DNA of 64,000 bases from Shimia sp. Alg240-R146 (lineage in GTDB: Bacteria; Pseudomonadota; Alphaproteobacteria; Rhodobacterales; Rhodobacteraceae), in assembly GCF_947331465.1 (NCBI RefSeq), contig NZ_CAMZOK010000001.1, positions 1,488,001 through 1,552,000 of the forward strand. The letters are read 5' to 3'. Positions within the stretch are counted from its first letter, which is position 1. Each line of letters starts with the position of its first letter. The notes under the pieces were generated by a model that did not search any database, was not told the origin of the DNA, and worked only from the letters and a program-made list of their open reading frames with translations. The position numbers and the translations under genes are program-made. Shown piece after piece: positions 25,204-32,108 of this stretch.

Positions 25204-26773
25204 CGTTGAGAGCCTCCTCAGCAGCGCCATCACCGGCATCGGCAACAGCGGAGGTGTCAGTAATACCGGCCATCAGGAGGCCGAGTTCGCGTTCGTTGGT
25301 CTGAGCAGGGTCGCGCTCGCCCATGATGTGGCCGTCAAACATCACCGCAACGCGGTCTGACAGCGACATGATCTCTTCCAGTTCCACCGAGACAAGCAGG
25401 ATGGCTTTGCCCTGATCGCGCAGTTTGACGATCTGCTGGTGGATGAATTCAATGGCGCCGATGTCGACGCCTCGGGTCGGCTGACCAATCAGGAGCAGGT
25501 CCGGGTTGCGCTCGATTTCACGGGCCAGAACAATTTTCTGCTGGTTGCCACCGGAGAAGTTTTTTGCAGCGAGTTTGGGGTTTGGGGGCCGCACGTCAAA
25601 GCGGTCCATTTTTTCCTGCGCTTCGGCCTGAATTCCGGCGTTGTCCATCACGGGGCCGTTCTGGATCGCGGGGTCGCGATGATAGCCAAACACGGTGTTT
25701 TCCCAAGCGGAAAATTCCATGATCAGGCCTTCGCGCTGGCGATCCTCGGGTACGTGGCTGATGCCGGCGGCGCGGCGGGCTTGCCCATCAGCACCGTGAC
25801 CCGTCAGAGGGATTTCGGCGCCGTTCACTTCGATCACGCCTGTGCCGTGGGCAAAGCCGCCGAGCACTTCGAGCAGTTCGGTTTGACCGTTGCCAGCCAC
25901 ACCGGCGATGCCGAGGATTTCTCCGGCGCGTACGTGCAGGTCGATGCCTTTGACTCGCTCGACGCCTTTTTCATCAACGACCCGCAAGTCTCTGATATTG
26001 AGTACAGTTTCTTGAGGGTTTGCCGCAACTTTGTCGACGCGCAGAAGCACTTTGCGGCCCACCATAAGCTCGGCCAGTTCTTCGGGCGAGGTGTTGGCGG
26101 TCTTTACAGTGGCGGTCATTTCGCCACGGCGCATCACCGACACGGTGTCGGTGGTGTCCATGATTTCACGCAGTTTGTGCGTGATCAGGACGATGGTTTT
26201 GCCTTCTTCACGCAGCCGGTCCAGGATGCGGAACAGCTGATCTGCTTCGTCCGGTGTCAGAACGCCGGTGGGCTCATCGAGAATAAGGATTTCAGCCTTG
26301 CGATAGAGCGCCTTGAGGATTTCAACGCGCTGCTGGTGGCCAACGGACAGATTTTCGATCACCGCGTCAGGGTCGACGTTAAGACCGTATTCTTCGGCCA
26401 GATGCTTGAGTTCCTTGCGGGCCTTGCCCAGCGAGGTTGTGAGCATCGCGCCGTCTTCGGCACCAAGGATGATGTTTTCCAGAACCGTGAAGGTCTCGAC
26501 CAGCTTGAAGTGCTGGAAAACCATGCCGATGCCGGCCTTGATGGCGGCTTGGCTGTCGGGGATCAGGGTTTTCTGGCCCTTGATGAAGATCTCGCCAGCG
26601 TCGGCTTTGTAAAACCCATAAAGGATCGACATCAGCGTGGATTTGCCCGCGCCGTTTTCGCCGATGATCCCGTGGATCGTGCCGGGCTGGACCGAGATCG
26701 AGATGTCCTTGTTGGCCTGAACAGGGCCAAAGGCTTTGGAGATGCCTTTTAATTCAATCGCCGGTGCGGTCAT
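25196..26773 (-). CDS. BMP-type ABC transporter ATP-binding protein (two nucleotide-binding domains)
   Basis: A 525-residue protein with two fused ABC ATPase domains. The first has an intact Walker A (GENGAGKST), signature LSVGHQQR and Walker B ILILDEPTGVLT. The second is degenerate as usual for this family: GVAGNGQTEL in place of GxGKST, signature FSGGNQQK, and LLIGQPTRGVD where glutamine replaces the normal aspartate. Only one ATP site is therefore expected to be fully hydrolytic. It is homologous to YufO/NupO, RbsA and MglA. Its ATG overlaps the stop of a small NTF2-like gene by 4 bases. Confidence 0.93.
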   Translation of the reverse strand: MTAPAIELKGISKAFGPVQANKDISISVQPGTIHGIIGENGAGKSTLMSILYGFYKADAGEIFIKGQKTLIPDSQAAIKAGIGMVFQHFKLVETFTVLENIILGAEDGAMLTTSLGKARKELKHLAEEYGLNVDPDAVIENLSVGHQQRVEILKALYRKAEILILDEPTGVLTPDEADQLFRILDRLREEGKTIVLITHKLREIMDTTDTVSVMRRGEMTATVKTANTSPEELAELMVGRKVLLRVDKVAANPQETVLNIRDLRVVDEKGVERVKGIDLHVRAGEILGIAGVAGNGQTELLEVLGGFAHGTGVIEVNGAEIPLTGHGADGQARRAAGISHVPEDRQREGLIMEFSAWENTVFGYHRDPAIQNGPVMDNAGIQAEAQEKMDRFDVRPPNPKLAAKNFSGGNQQKIVLAREIERNPDLLLIGQPTRGVDIGAIEFIHQQIVKLRDQGKAILLVSVELEEIMSLSDRVAVMFDGHIMGERDPAQTNERELGLLMAGITDTSAVADAGDGAAEEALNDG

Positions 26774-27126
26774 TCAGGTGCTCCGATTCCTGCAAAGCCA
26801 ACCGCGCGGGAAATCCGGGATTGGTCATCGAGGTCTATATAATATTGGCCCAATTGCTCGGTGCCGTCCGCCATACGGAAGGCGACGGTCGCACGCAGGT
26901 GTCCTGCGGTCTCGCTTTGCGCCACCACTTCAGCCGTCGCGCCGGGGGCGAACTGGCTGTACGTGCCGACGTAGTCGATGACCGCTTGGATGTCGGTGAT
27001 CGGGTCGGGCGCGCGAGGATCGGCATAGGAGATCTGGGAGGACAGCGTCTGTTTCAGCTGCGTGCTGCGGATGTCCGCGTCAGCTTCGCCCCATGCGGCG
27101 AAGAAGCTTGCAATCGCGTGTGTCAT
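26770..27126 (-). CDS. NTF2/SnoaL-like small protein inside the ABC operon
   Basis: A 118-residue protein beginning MTHAIASFFAAWGEADAD. It has a helix-helix-beta pattern (FFAAWG, then ISYADPRAPDPITDIQAV and VIDYVGTYS) typical of the NTF2/SnoaL cone fold. The sheet strands AEVVAQSE and LRATVAFRM follow, with an ELGQYYIDL-like closing strand. I chose ATG 27126, which places a GGGGCC hairpin (27148-27174) just upstream. It overlaps the ATPase gene by ATGA, so it is translated with the transporter. No catalytic residues can be assigned. A SnoaL-like protein between binding protein and ATPase is unusual; a ligand-processing role is only a guess. Confidence 0.7.
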   Translation of the reverse strand: MTHAIASFFAAWGEADADIRSTQLKQTLSSQISYADPRAPDPITDIQAVIDYVGTYSQFAPGATAEVVAQSETAGHLRATVAFRMADGTEQLGQYYIDLDDQSRISRAVGFAGIGAPE

Positions 27127-27147
27127 GGCGGGCCTTTGTGAGTGGAT

Positions 27148-27174
27148 GGGGCCGCGCCGCAGTGGCACGGCCCC
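27148..27174 (-). other. intercistronic stem-loop between the binding-protein gene and the rest of the ABC operon
   Basis: GGGGCCG (27148-27154) pairs with CGGCCCC (27168-27174). No T-run follows on the minus strand, so it is more likely an RNA-stabilising or attenuating hairpin that raises binding-protein expression over the membrane genes. Confidence 0.45.
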
Positions 27175-27210
27175 GATTTTCAACCCCGGCGCTAGGCCGG
27201 TGAGCGTGTC

Positions 27211-28200
27211 TTATTCCACCGGGCAGGTGTTGTCGGACATGTAGTCGTGCACTGCCAGCTCGCCGGAAGCGATTTTGCCTTTGGCCATGTCCACGGATGC
27301 TTTCATGTCAGCAGACACGAGCGACGCGTTGTGCTCGTCCATGGCGTAGTCGATGCCGCCGTTGGCAACGCCCATGACGTTGAAGCCTGTTTCCAGATCA
27401 ACACCAGCGGTCATTGCGTCATAAACAGCATTGTCCACGCGCTTCATCATGGAAGTCAGAACCTTGCCGGAGTGGAGGTAGTTCTGGTTGGAGTCCACGC
27501 CGATCGAGAGGATGTTTTCATCCGCTGCGGTCTGCAAAACACCAACGCCTGTGCCACCGGCCGCTGCGTATACAACGTCTGCACCTTGCGCGATCTGCGC
27601 TTTGGTCAGCTCGGAGCCTTTTACCGGGTCATTCCATGCGGCAGGTGTTGTGCCGGTCATGTTCTGGATCACGGTTGCGTCTGCATTCACGGCTTTGACG
27701 CCCTGAACGTAGCCACAGGCGAATTTGCGGATCAGAGGAATGTCCATGCCGCCGATGAAACCAACGGTGCCGGATTTGGAGGCCTGAGCGGCCATCATGC
27801 CAACAAGGTAGGAGCCTTCGTGCTCGTTGAATACAACGGAGCGAACGTTGGGGCTATCTACAACCATGTCGATGATTGCAAATTTGGTGTCAGGATAGTC
27901 AGGTGCAACTTCGGACAAAACGTTGCCGAAGGCAAAACCGGTCATGACGATCGGGTTGGCGCCAGCTTCAGCAAAACGACGCAGAGCCTGCTCACGCTGA
28001 GCTTCGGACTGCAGTTCGATTTCGCGGAACGTGCCGCCGGTTTCTTCGGCCCAACGGGTCGCGCCACCAAAGGCGGCTTCGTTGAACGATTTGTCGAATT
28101 TGCCGCCAAGGTCAAAGATCAGCGCTGGCTCTGCCAGAGCTGCGCCTGCGGACAGGGCAACGGCAGCGGCTGCGCCGAGGAATTTGTGCATGAGGCTCAT
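27211..28200 (-). CDS. BMP family ABC transporter substrate-binding protein
   Basis: A 329-residue periplasmic protein with signal peptide MSLMHKFLGAAAAVALSAGA ending near LAEP. The mature part begins LIFDLGGKFDKSFNEAAF, the conserved BMP/PnrA opening. GFIGGMDIPLIRKFACGY and VYAAAGGTGVGVLQ follow, and a C-terminal disulphide is possible (CGY and CPVE cysteines). BMP proteins bind nucleosides or similar purine compounds. GGGAGAC lies before the ATG. It heads an operon of binding protein, NTF2-like protein, ATPase and two permeases. The 157 bases upstream contain a TTTGGCCAAA palindrome at 28321-28330 that could be an operator. Confidence 0.92.
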   Translation of the reverse strand: MSLMHKFLGAAAAVALSAGAALAEPALIFDLGGKFDKSFNEAAFGGATRWAEETGGTFREIELQSEAQREQALRRFAEAGANPIVMTGFAFGNVLSEVAPDYPDTKFAIIDMVVDSPNVRSVVFNEHEGSYLVGMMAAQASKSGTVGFIGGMDIPLIRKFACGYVQGVKAVNADATVIQNMTGTTPAAWNDPVKGSELTKAQIAQGADVVYAAAGGTGVGVLQTAADENILSIGVDSNQNYLHSGKVLTSMMKRVDNAVYDAMTAGVDLETGFNVMGVANGGIDYAMDEHNASLVSADMKASVDMAKGKIASGELAVHDYMSDNTCPVE

Positions 28201-28357
28201 GAATGTCTCCCATTTGAGTAGCGGGGCGGTCGTTTATTTGCCGTCCCAATTGTTCAATCCCGAAGGATCATCGTGCAAGTAAGGCCACAGCGCCCCGAAG
28301 GGTCAACTGAATTTTGACTATTTGGCCAAAAAATTGGTCCGCGAATCGGGCCTGTGC

Positions 28358-28780
28358 TTAGTTTAGCGTCTTTTCCATAAGGCTGGCAGCTATTTGGCCG
28401 CCATTGTCGCGACGGTAATAGTCAGGCCGATTGGCGGTGATTTGGTATCCCGAGGCCTGATAGAGAGCAAGGGCTGCGGTGTTGTCCTCGGCGACTTCGA
28501 GGAAGGCGCGGGTGGCGCCGCGCATTTGCGATTCGCTCTCAAAGGCCTGAAGAAGTGTGCGGCCCAGACCGTTGCGGCGGCGGACGGGGTGCACGGCGAG
28601 TGTCAAAAGCTCGCTTTCGTCGGCAATGCAGCGCCCCAATGCAAAGCCCCCGTCATCTGAGACGCAGAAACAGTGCGGGCTGGATAGAAGGCTTGAGAAT
28701 TCGTCGGTCGACCACGCGCGGGTGTCTGAGAAAGCGGCGGCATGTAGGGCAGCGAGTGCGGTGCAGTCAGGGTCAGTCAT
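28358..28780 (-). CDS. rimI: ribosomal-protein-alanine N-acetyltransferase-like GNAT protein
   Basis: A 140-residue GNAT acetyltransferase. The acetyl-CoA-binding loop VRRRNGLGRTLLQAF fits the R/Q-x-x-G-x-G/A pattern, preceded by LLTLAVHPV and followed by FLEVAEDNTAALALYQASGYQ. These are standard RimI motifs; RimI acetylates the N-terminus of ribosomal protein S18. It overlaps tsaB by 8 bases, an arrangement common in proteobacteria where tsaB and rimI are adjacent. It closes the minus-strand unit NifU, GFA, TsaB, RimI. Specificity is inferred from the neighbour. Confidence 0.85.
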   Translation of the reverse strand: MTDPDCTALAALHAAAFSDTRAWSTDEFSSLLSSPHCFCVSDDGGFALGRCIADESELLTLAVHPVRRRNGLGRTLLQAFESESQMRGATRAFLEVAEDNTAALALYQASGYQITANRPDYYRRDNGGQIAASLMEKTLN

Positions 28781-29363
28781 CGAGGATCACCGGCGCCGGA
28801 TCGCGGGGCGGGGCGGCGTCGGCAGGCTTTATATACAGCGGTGCCGGACGCGGCGGGTTTTGATCGAACTGCGTTGCGGCGATGCGCGCGATGTTGCGGA
28901 CCTGCGTTGCCGGGTCGACAAGCGGACGTATCAGGTTTGCGTCCAAATCGTCGGCCGGAACAAGTTTCGGGGTCGGGTATCCGTCGCCAAGGACATAGGC
29001 CTGATCGCGCGGCGCAGGGACCATAGCGATATGGGGGGCGGTTTCGTCCAGTGAGGTGGCTGCAAAAGCTGACACGCCGACCGCGGGAATGGCGAGACCA
29101 AGCGCAAGACCACGGGCCGCCGATACAGAAATCCGAATGCCGGTGAAGTTACCAGGCCCGACGCCAACGCCGATGGCATCCAGATCGGCAAAAGTTGTGT
29201 TGGCCTTAGTCAGGACCTCTTGCAACAGAGGCATCAGGCGCTCGGCCTGACCGCGTTTCATATCTTCGCTGATCACCGCCTCAATGCTGTCGCCGCGCAG
29301 CAGGGCGGCGGACACGTGCGGGCCGGAAGTGTCAAAAGCAAGGATCAGGGGAGCAGGGGTCAC
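28773..29363 (-). CDS. tsaB: tRNA threonylcarbamoyladenosine biosynthesis protein TsaB
   Basis: A 196-residue ASKHA-fold protein needed with TsaD and TsaE to make t6A37 in ANN-decoding tRNAs. The N-terminus has ILAFDTSGPHVSAALL and later GVGVGPGNFTGIRISVSAARGLALGL, the most conserved TsaB segment. It starts at a GTG (29363) behind AAGAGACG. It follows the GFA gene by 9 bases and overlaps rimI. TsaB is a scaffold without its own activity, so no catalytic residues are expected. Confidence 0.92.
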   Translation of the reverse strand: MTPAPLILAFDTSGPHVSAALLRGDSIEAVISEDMKRGQAERLMPLLQEVLTKANTTFADLDAIGVGVGPGNFTGIRISVSAARGLALGLAIPAVGVSAFAATSLDETAPHIAMVPAPRDQAYVLGDGYPTPKLVPADDLDANLIRPLVDPATQVRNIARIAATQFDQNPPRPAPLYIKPADAAPPRDPAPVILDD

Positions 29364-29372
29364 AGGCGTCTC

Positions 29373-29813
29373 TTAGGTGGCGTTGTTCAACGTTTTGCGG
29401 GCGCTGCCGGTGATGCGGGGCGCATCGTCTTGGATGTGCAGCCAAGGGTAGGCGGCATCCGCATGACAGTGCAGCGCGGGAGGCAGGTCGGCGGCCTGAT
29501 CGATCAGACCAAGCGGAACATAGACCTGATCGGGCAGATACTCAAACCGTACCATCACCGGAGAGCCGCAAGCCGCGCAATTCCAACGAGTGACACCTTG
29601 GGTGTGGGAAATGCCGGTGCCCTGGTCCGGTTTTGCCGAAAGGTGATCGTCATCAAAGGCGGCAAAGGCCGGCAAGGGGGCGCCGGTCCAGCGGCGGCAG
29701 TCCGAACAGTGGCAATAAGCAACTGTGGCGGGCAGGTGGTCAGAAACCAAAAGGACGGCGCCGCAATAGCACCGTCCTGTAATCTTGTGAGGTGTGGTGC
29801 CGTCAGACGGCAA
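29373..29813 (-). CDS. GFA family zinc-binding protein
   Basis: A 146-residue protein of the GFA/CENP-V fold. Zinc ligands are visible as RCYCGAV, YCHCSDCRRWTG and WNCAACGSPV, which give the C-x-C, C-x-x-C and C-x-x-C sets. The family includes glutathione-dependent formaldehyde-activating enzyme but most members are of unknown activity, so formaldehyde chemistry should not be assumed. The start is a TTG at 29813 overlapping the NifU stop by 11 bases; no ATG or GTG lies close downstream. It lies between nifU-like and tsaB in an apparent operon. Confidence 0.85.
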   Translation of the reverse strand: MPSDGTTPHKITGRCYCGAVLLVSDHLPATVAYCHCSDCRRWTGAPLPAFAAFDDDHLSAKPDQGTGISHTQGVTRWNCAACGSPVMVRFEYLPDQVYVPLGLIDQAADLPPALHCHADAAYPWLHIQDDAPRITGSARKTLNNAT

Positions 29814-30366
29814 CCGGGCGAACCTCGGTCACTTCGGGAATGTAGTGGCGCAACAGGTTCTCGATGCCCATTTTCAGGGTCAGTGTAGACGATGGGCAAC
29901 CGGCGCAGGCGCCCTGCATGTGCAGATAGACAACGCCGCGGTCAAACCCGTGGAAGGTGATGTCGCCGCCGTCTTGTGCCACTGCCGGACGCACGCGGGT
30001 GTCCAGAAGCTCCTTGATCTGGCCAACGATTTCGCCGTCTTCTCCCGTGTGTTCGGCGTGACCCGATGGTGCAACCGCGTCGCCTGCCATAACCGGTTGG
30101 CCGGACTGGAAGTGTTCCATAACCGCGCCGAGGATTGCGGGTTTGATGTGGTCCCACTCAATGTCGTCGCCTTTGGTCACGGTGACAAAGTCATTGCCGA
30201 AGAAAACGCCGGACACGCCGTTCACCGCAAAGATGCGGGTTGCGAGCGGCGAGGCAGAGGCGCCGTCCGCCGTCGGGAAGTCGGCCGTGCCTGTTTCCAG
30301 CACGGTCTGGCCGGGCAGAAATTTCAAAGTGGCCGGGTTCGGCGTGGATTCAGTTTGAATAAACAT
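29803..30366 (-). CDS. NifU-family (Nfu-type) Fe-S cluster carrier
   Basis: A 187-residue protein with an N-terminal Nfu_N domain (MFIQTESTPNPATLKFLPGQ) and a C-terminal NifU-like domain. The C-terminal domain has GACAGCPSSTLTLKMGIENL, whose CxxC binds and delivers a [4Fe-4S] cluster. This architecture is the alphaproteobacterial/mitochondrial NFU type, not full-length NifU of nitrogen fixation. GGAAAGG precedes the ATG. It heads an operon with a GFA protein, tsaB and rimI. A TTAGAATGGTTCTAA palindrome 59-73 bases upstream matches the iron-control (Irr/ICE) element, fitting iron-dependent control. Confidence 0.93.
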   Translation of the reverse strand: MFIQTESTPNPATLKFLPGQTVLETGTADFPTADGASASPLATRIFAVNGVSGVFFGNDFVTVTKGDDIEWDHIKPAILGAVMEHFQSGQPVMAGDAVAPSGHAEHTGEDGEIVGQIKELLDTRVRPAVAQDGGDITFHGFDRGVVYLHMQGACAGCPSSTLTLKMGIENLLRHYIPEVTEVRPVAV

Positions 30367-30423
30367 ATGGCAGACCTTTCCTATCAGGAATGGATATGCG
30401 CCCGCGCAGGCCGCGTGTCAAGG

Positions 30424-30440
30424 ATTAGAATGGTTCTAAG
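30424..30440 (-). promoter_or_regulatory. Irr/ICE-like iron-control palindrome upstream of the NifU gene
   Basis: TTAGAA (30425-30430) and TTCTAA (30434-30439) are exact inverted repeats with a TGG spacer. This agrees with the ICE motif described for the iron-response regulator Irr (TTTRGAA-N3-TTCYAAA type) apart from the outermost bases. It lies in the gap between the universal-stress gene and the NifU gene, 59-73 bases before the NifU start. Confidence 0.55.
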
Positions 30441-30472
30441 GTTGAGGCGCGCGCAGCATCGCGCGCTTGTGA

Positions 30473-30928
30473 TCAGGTGATCGCTTCAAGTTGTTCTTTG
30501 GTTAGGTCGCCGGGCACCACCGTCATCGGCACCGGCATGGAGCCGGAGTTGCGCGAGAGCTGCGTGACCAGCGGGCCGGGGCCTTTGCGGTCGTTGTTCG
30601 CGCCCAGCACAAGAACGCCGATTTCGGTGTCTTCTTTGACTTCAGACAGGATTTCCGCGACGGCCTCGCCTTCGCGGATCTTGAGTTCAGGGTCCACACC
30701 CTGACGGTCGCGCATCCATTTGGCAAAGACCTCAAAATGCACTTCGATGCGTTCGCGGGCTTCTTCGCGCATCAGGTCGCTGACACCGATCCAGTGGTTG
30801 AACTCTTCGGGCGCAATGACGGACAGCACTTTGACACCGCCACCAGTGTTGGCGGCGCGCATTGCGGCAAAGCGCATGGCGTTCAGGCATTCGCGGCTGT
30901 CGTCCAGTATCACAAGGAACTTGCGCAT
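30473..30928 (-). CDS. universal stress protein (UspA family)
   Basis: A 151-residue single-domain Usp. The N-terminus MRKFLVILDDSRECLNAMRF includes the first strand and conserved aspartate. The ATP-binding loop near the C-terminal third, VLGANNDRKGPGPLVTQL, resembles the G-x2-G-x9-G-S/T pattern, and the last strand VPMTVVPGD is normal. I chose ATG 30928, preceded by GGGAGACACC. The gene is monocistronic between ilvE and the NifU operon. Usp proteins act in stress survival; a specific role cannot be given. Confidence 0.88.
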   Translation of the reverse strand: MRKFLVILDDSRECLNAMRFAAMRAANTGGGVKVLSVIAPEEFNHWIGVSDLMREEARERIEVHFEVFAKWMRDRQGVDPELKIREGEAVAEILSEVKEDTEIGVLVLGANNDRKGPGPLVTQLSRNSGSMPVPMTVVPGDLTKEQLEAIT

Positions 30929-31052
30929 AAGGTGTCTCCCGTTTCGGGGGATATTGGCGGGAAGGGCGCGGTGGCGCAACAGATTTTGGAAACGTCCGCT
31001 GCGGCCCCTTGGCGGCGTCCCCTAAAAGCGAGGGGTTTTGGAGGGGTCTGCA

Positions 31053-31916
31053 TCAGGCGCTTGAGGCCGCCCAATCCCAGTACATATCTCGCACGCGGCG
31101 CGTGACCGGACCAACCTGATACTGGCGGTCGTCAAAGGCCGAAACCGGAGTGACTTTGTTCATGTTACCGGACATGAAGACCTCGTCGGCGGCTTCAAAA
31201 TCGGCGTAGCCCAGGACGGTTTCATGTACGGTCACGCCATCTGCGCGCAGGTTTTCGATGTGCCGCGCGCGGGTGATGCCCGACAGGAAGGTGCCGTTGG
31301 GCACGGGCGTAAAGACCTCGCCGTCGCGCACCATAAAGATGTTTGCGGTGGCGGTTTCGGCGACGTTGCCCATGGCGTCGGTCACCAGCGCATTGCCAAA
31401 GCCCTTGGCGCGCACTTCGCGCAGCATGCGGGCGTTGTTGGGATAGAGACAGCCGGCTTTGGCGTTGACCACAGAGCTTTCCAGTACCGGGCGGCGGAAG
31501 CGGGTCTTTGTCAGAGTCGTTGAGGCGGTTTCCGGCGCCATCGGAATTTCTTCGAGGCAGATCGCAAAGCCGGTTTTGTCGGCGCTTGGCACGATGGCGG
31601 TCACGTCGCCGTCGATGCCCCAATACATCGGACGAATGTAGACAGCCGTGCCGGCATCATAGGCCTTGAGGCCTTCGAGTGCGATCTCGACCATGTCCTC
31701 TGTGGAGACGGTGGGCGTGAGCATCAGCGCTTCGGCAGAGCGGTTGGTGCGGGCGCAGTGTTTGTCGAGATCGGGCGTGAGGCCGTTCACCATTCGGGCA
31801 CCGTCAAAGATGCCCGAACCAAGCCACGCGCCGTGATCGGCCGCCGAAATGATCGGCGTGTCGCCGTCATGCCAATTGCCGTTGAAATAGGTGCGGATAT
31901 CTTTGCCGGTGGCCAT
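31053..31916 (-). CDS. ilvE: branched-chain amino acid aminotransferase (class IV)
   Basis: A 287-residue fold-type IV PLP enzyme. The catalytic lysine lies in VVNAKAGCLYPNNARML, followed by DAMGNVAETATANIFMV with the PLP-phosphate-binding loop and GTFLSGITRARHIENL. The N-terminus is FNGNWHDGDTPIISAADHGAWLGSGIFDG. The reaction transfers amino groups between Leu, Ile or Val and 2-oxoglutarate. Close alternatives are 4-amino-4-deoxychorismate lyase and D-amino acid transaminase; the overall motif set fits IlvE-type proteins common in Rhodobacteraceae. I chose ATG 31916 with GGGGAG upstream. Confidence 0.85.
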   Translation of the reverse strand: MATGKDIRTYFNGNWHDGDTPIISAADHGAWLGSGIFDGARMVNGLTPDLDKHCARTNRSAEALMLTPTVSTEDMVEIALEGLKAYDAGTAVYIRPMYWGIDGDVTAIVPSADKTGFAICLEEIPMAPETASTTLTKTRFRRPVLESSVVNAKAGCLYPNNARMLREVRAKGFGNALVTDAMGNVAETATANIFMVRDGEVFTPVPNGTFLSGITRARHIENLRADGVTVHETVLGYADFEAADEVFMSGNMNKVTPVSAFDDRQYQVGPVTRRVRDMYWDWAASSA

Positions 31917-32047
31917 TTGCGGAAACTCCCCTCGCTCGCTGGCGTGCAGACTATGCCCGCGCTGACGCAAGGTCCAGAGGGGGAGACATTGAGATTTGTG
32001 ATGTCAGAATTCAACAAAAGACGGGGGTCTTGGGGACGCCTATGAAA

Positions 32048-32076
32048 TAGCCCCCGACGCAAAGGTCGAGGGCTGT
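32048..32076 (-). terminator. probable terminator of the PhoX gene
   Basis: AGCCC and CGAC arms (32049-32058) pair with GTCG and GGGCT (32065-32074) with one mismatch. It lies 35 bases past the PhoX stop on the minus strand. The T-run there is short (ATTTC) while the plus strand reads GTTTTA, so function in either direction is uncertain. Confidence 0.45.
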
Positions 32077-32108
32077 TTTAGCTGCTGAAATTACCTTGGA
32101 TAAAACGG

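Noticed and set aside
23863-25209. Plus-strand frame of about 450 codons opposite the ABC permeases
   Set aside because: Both permeases are clear on the minus strand; the mirror is a charged, low-complexity sequence.
25439-26752. Plus-strand frame opposite the ABC ATPase
   Set aside because: Shadow of a protein with intact Walker motifs; no family features.
27148-27174. Terminator between the BMP binding-protein gene and the rest of its operon
   Set aside because: There is a good stem but no T-run on the minus strand, and the genes beyond belong to the same transporter, so I list it as an intercistronic hairpin.
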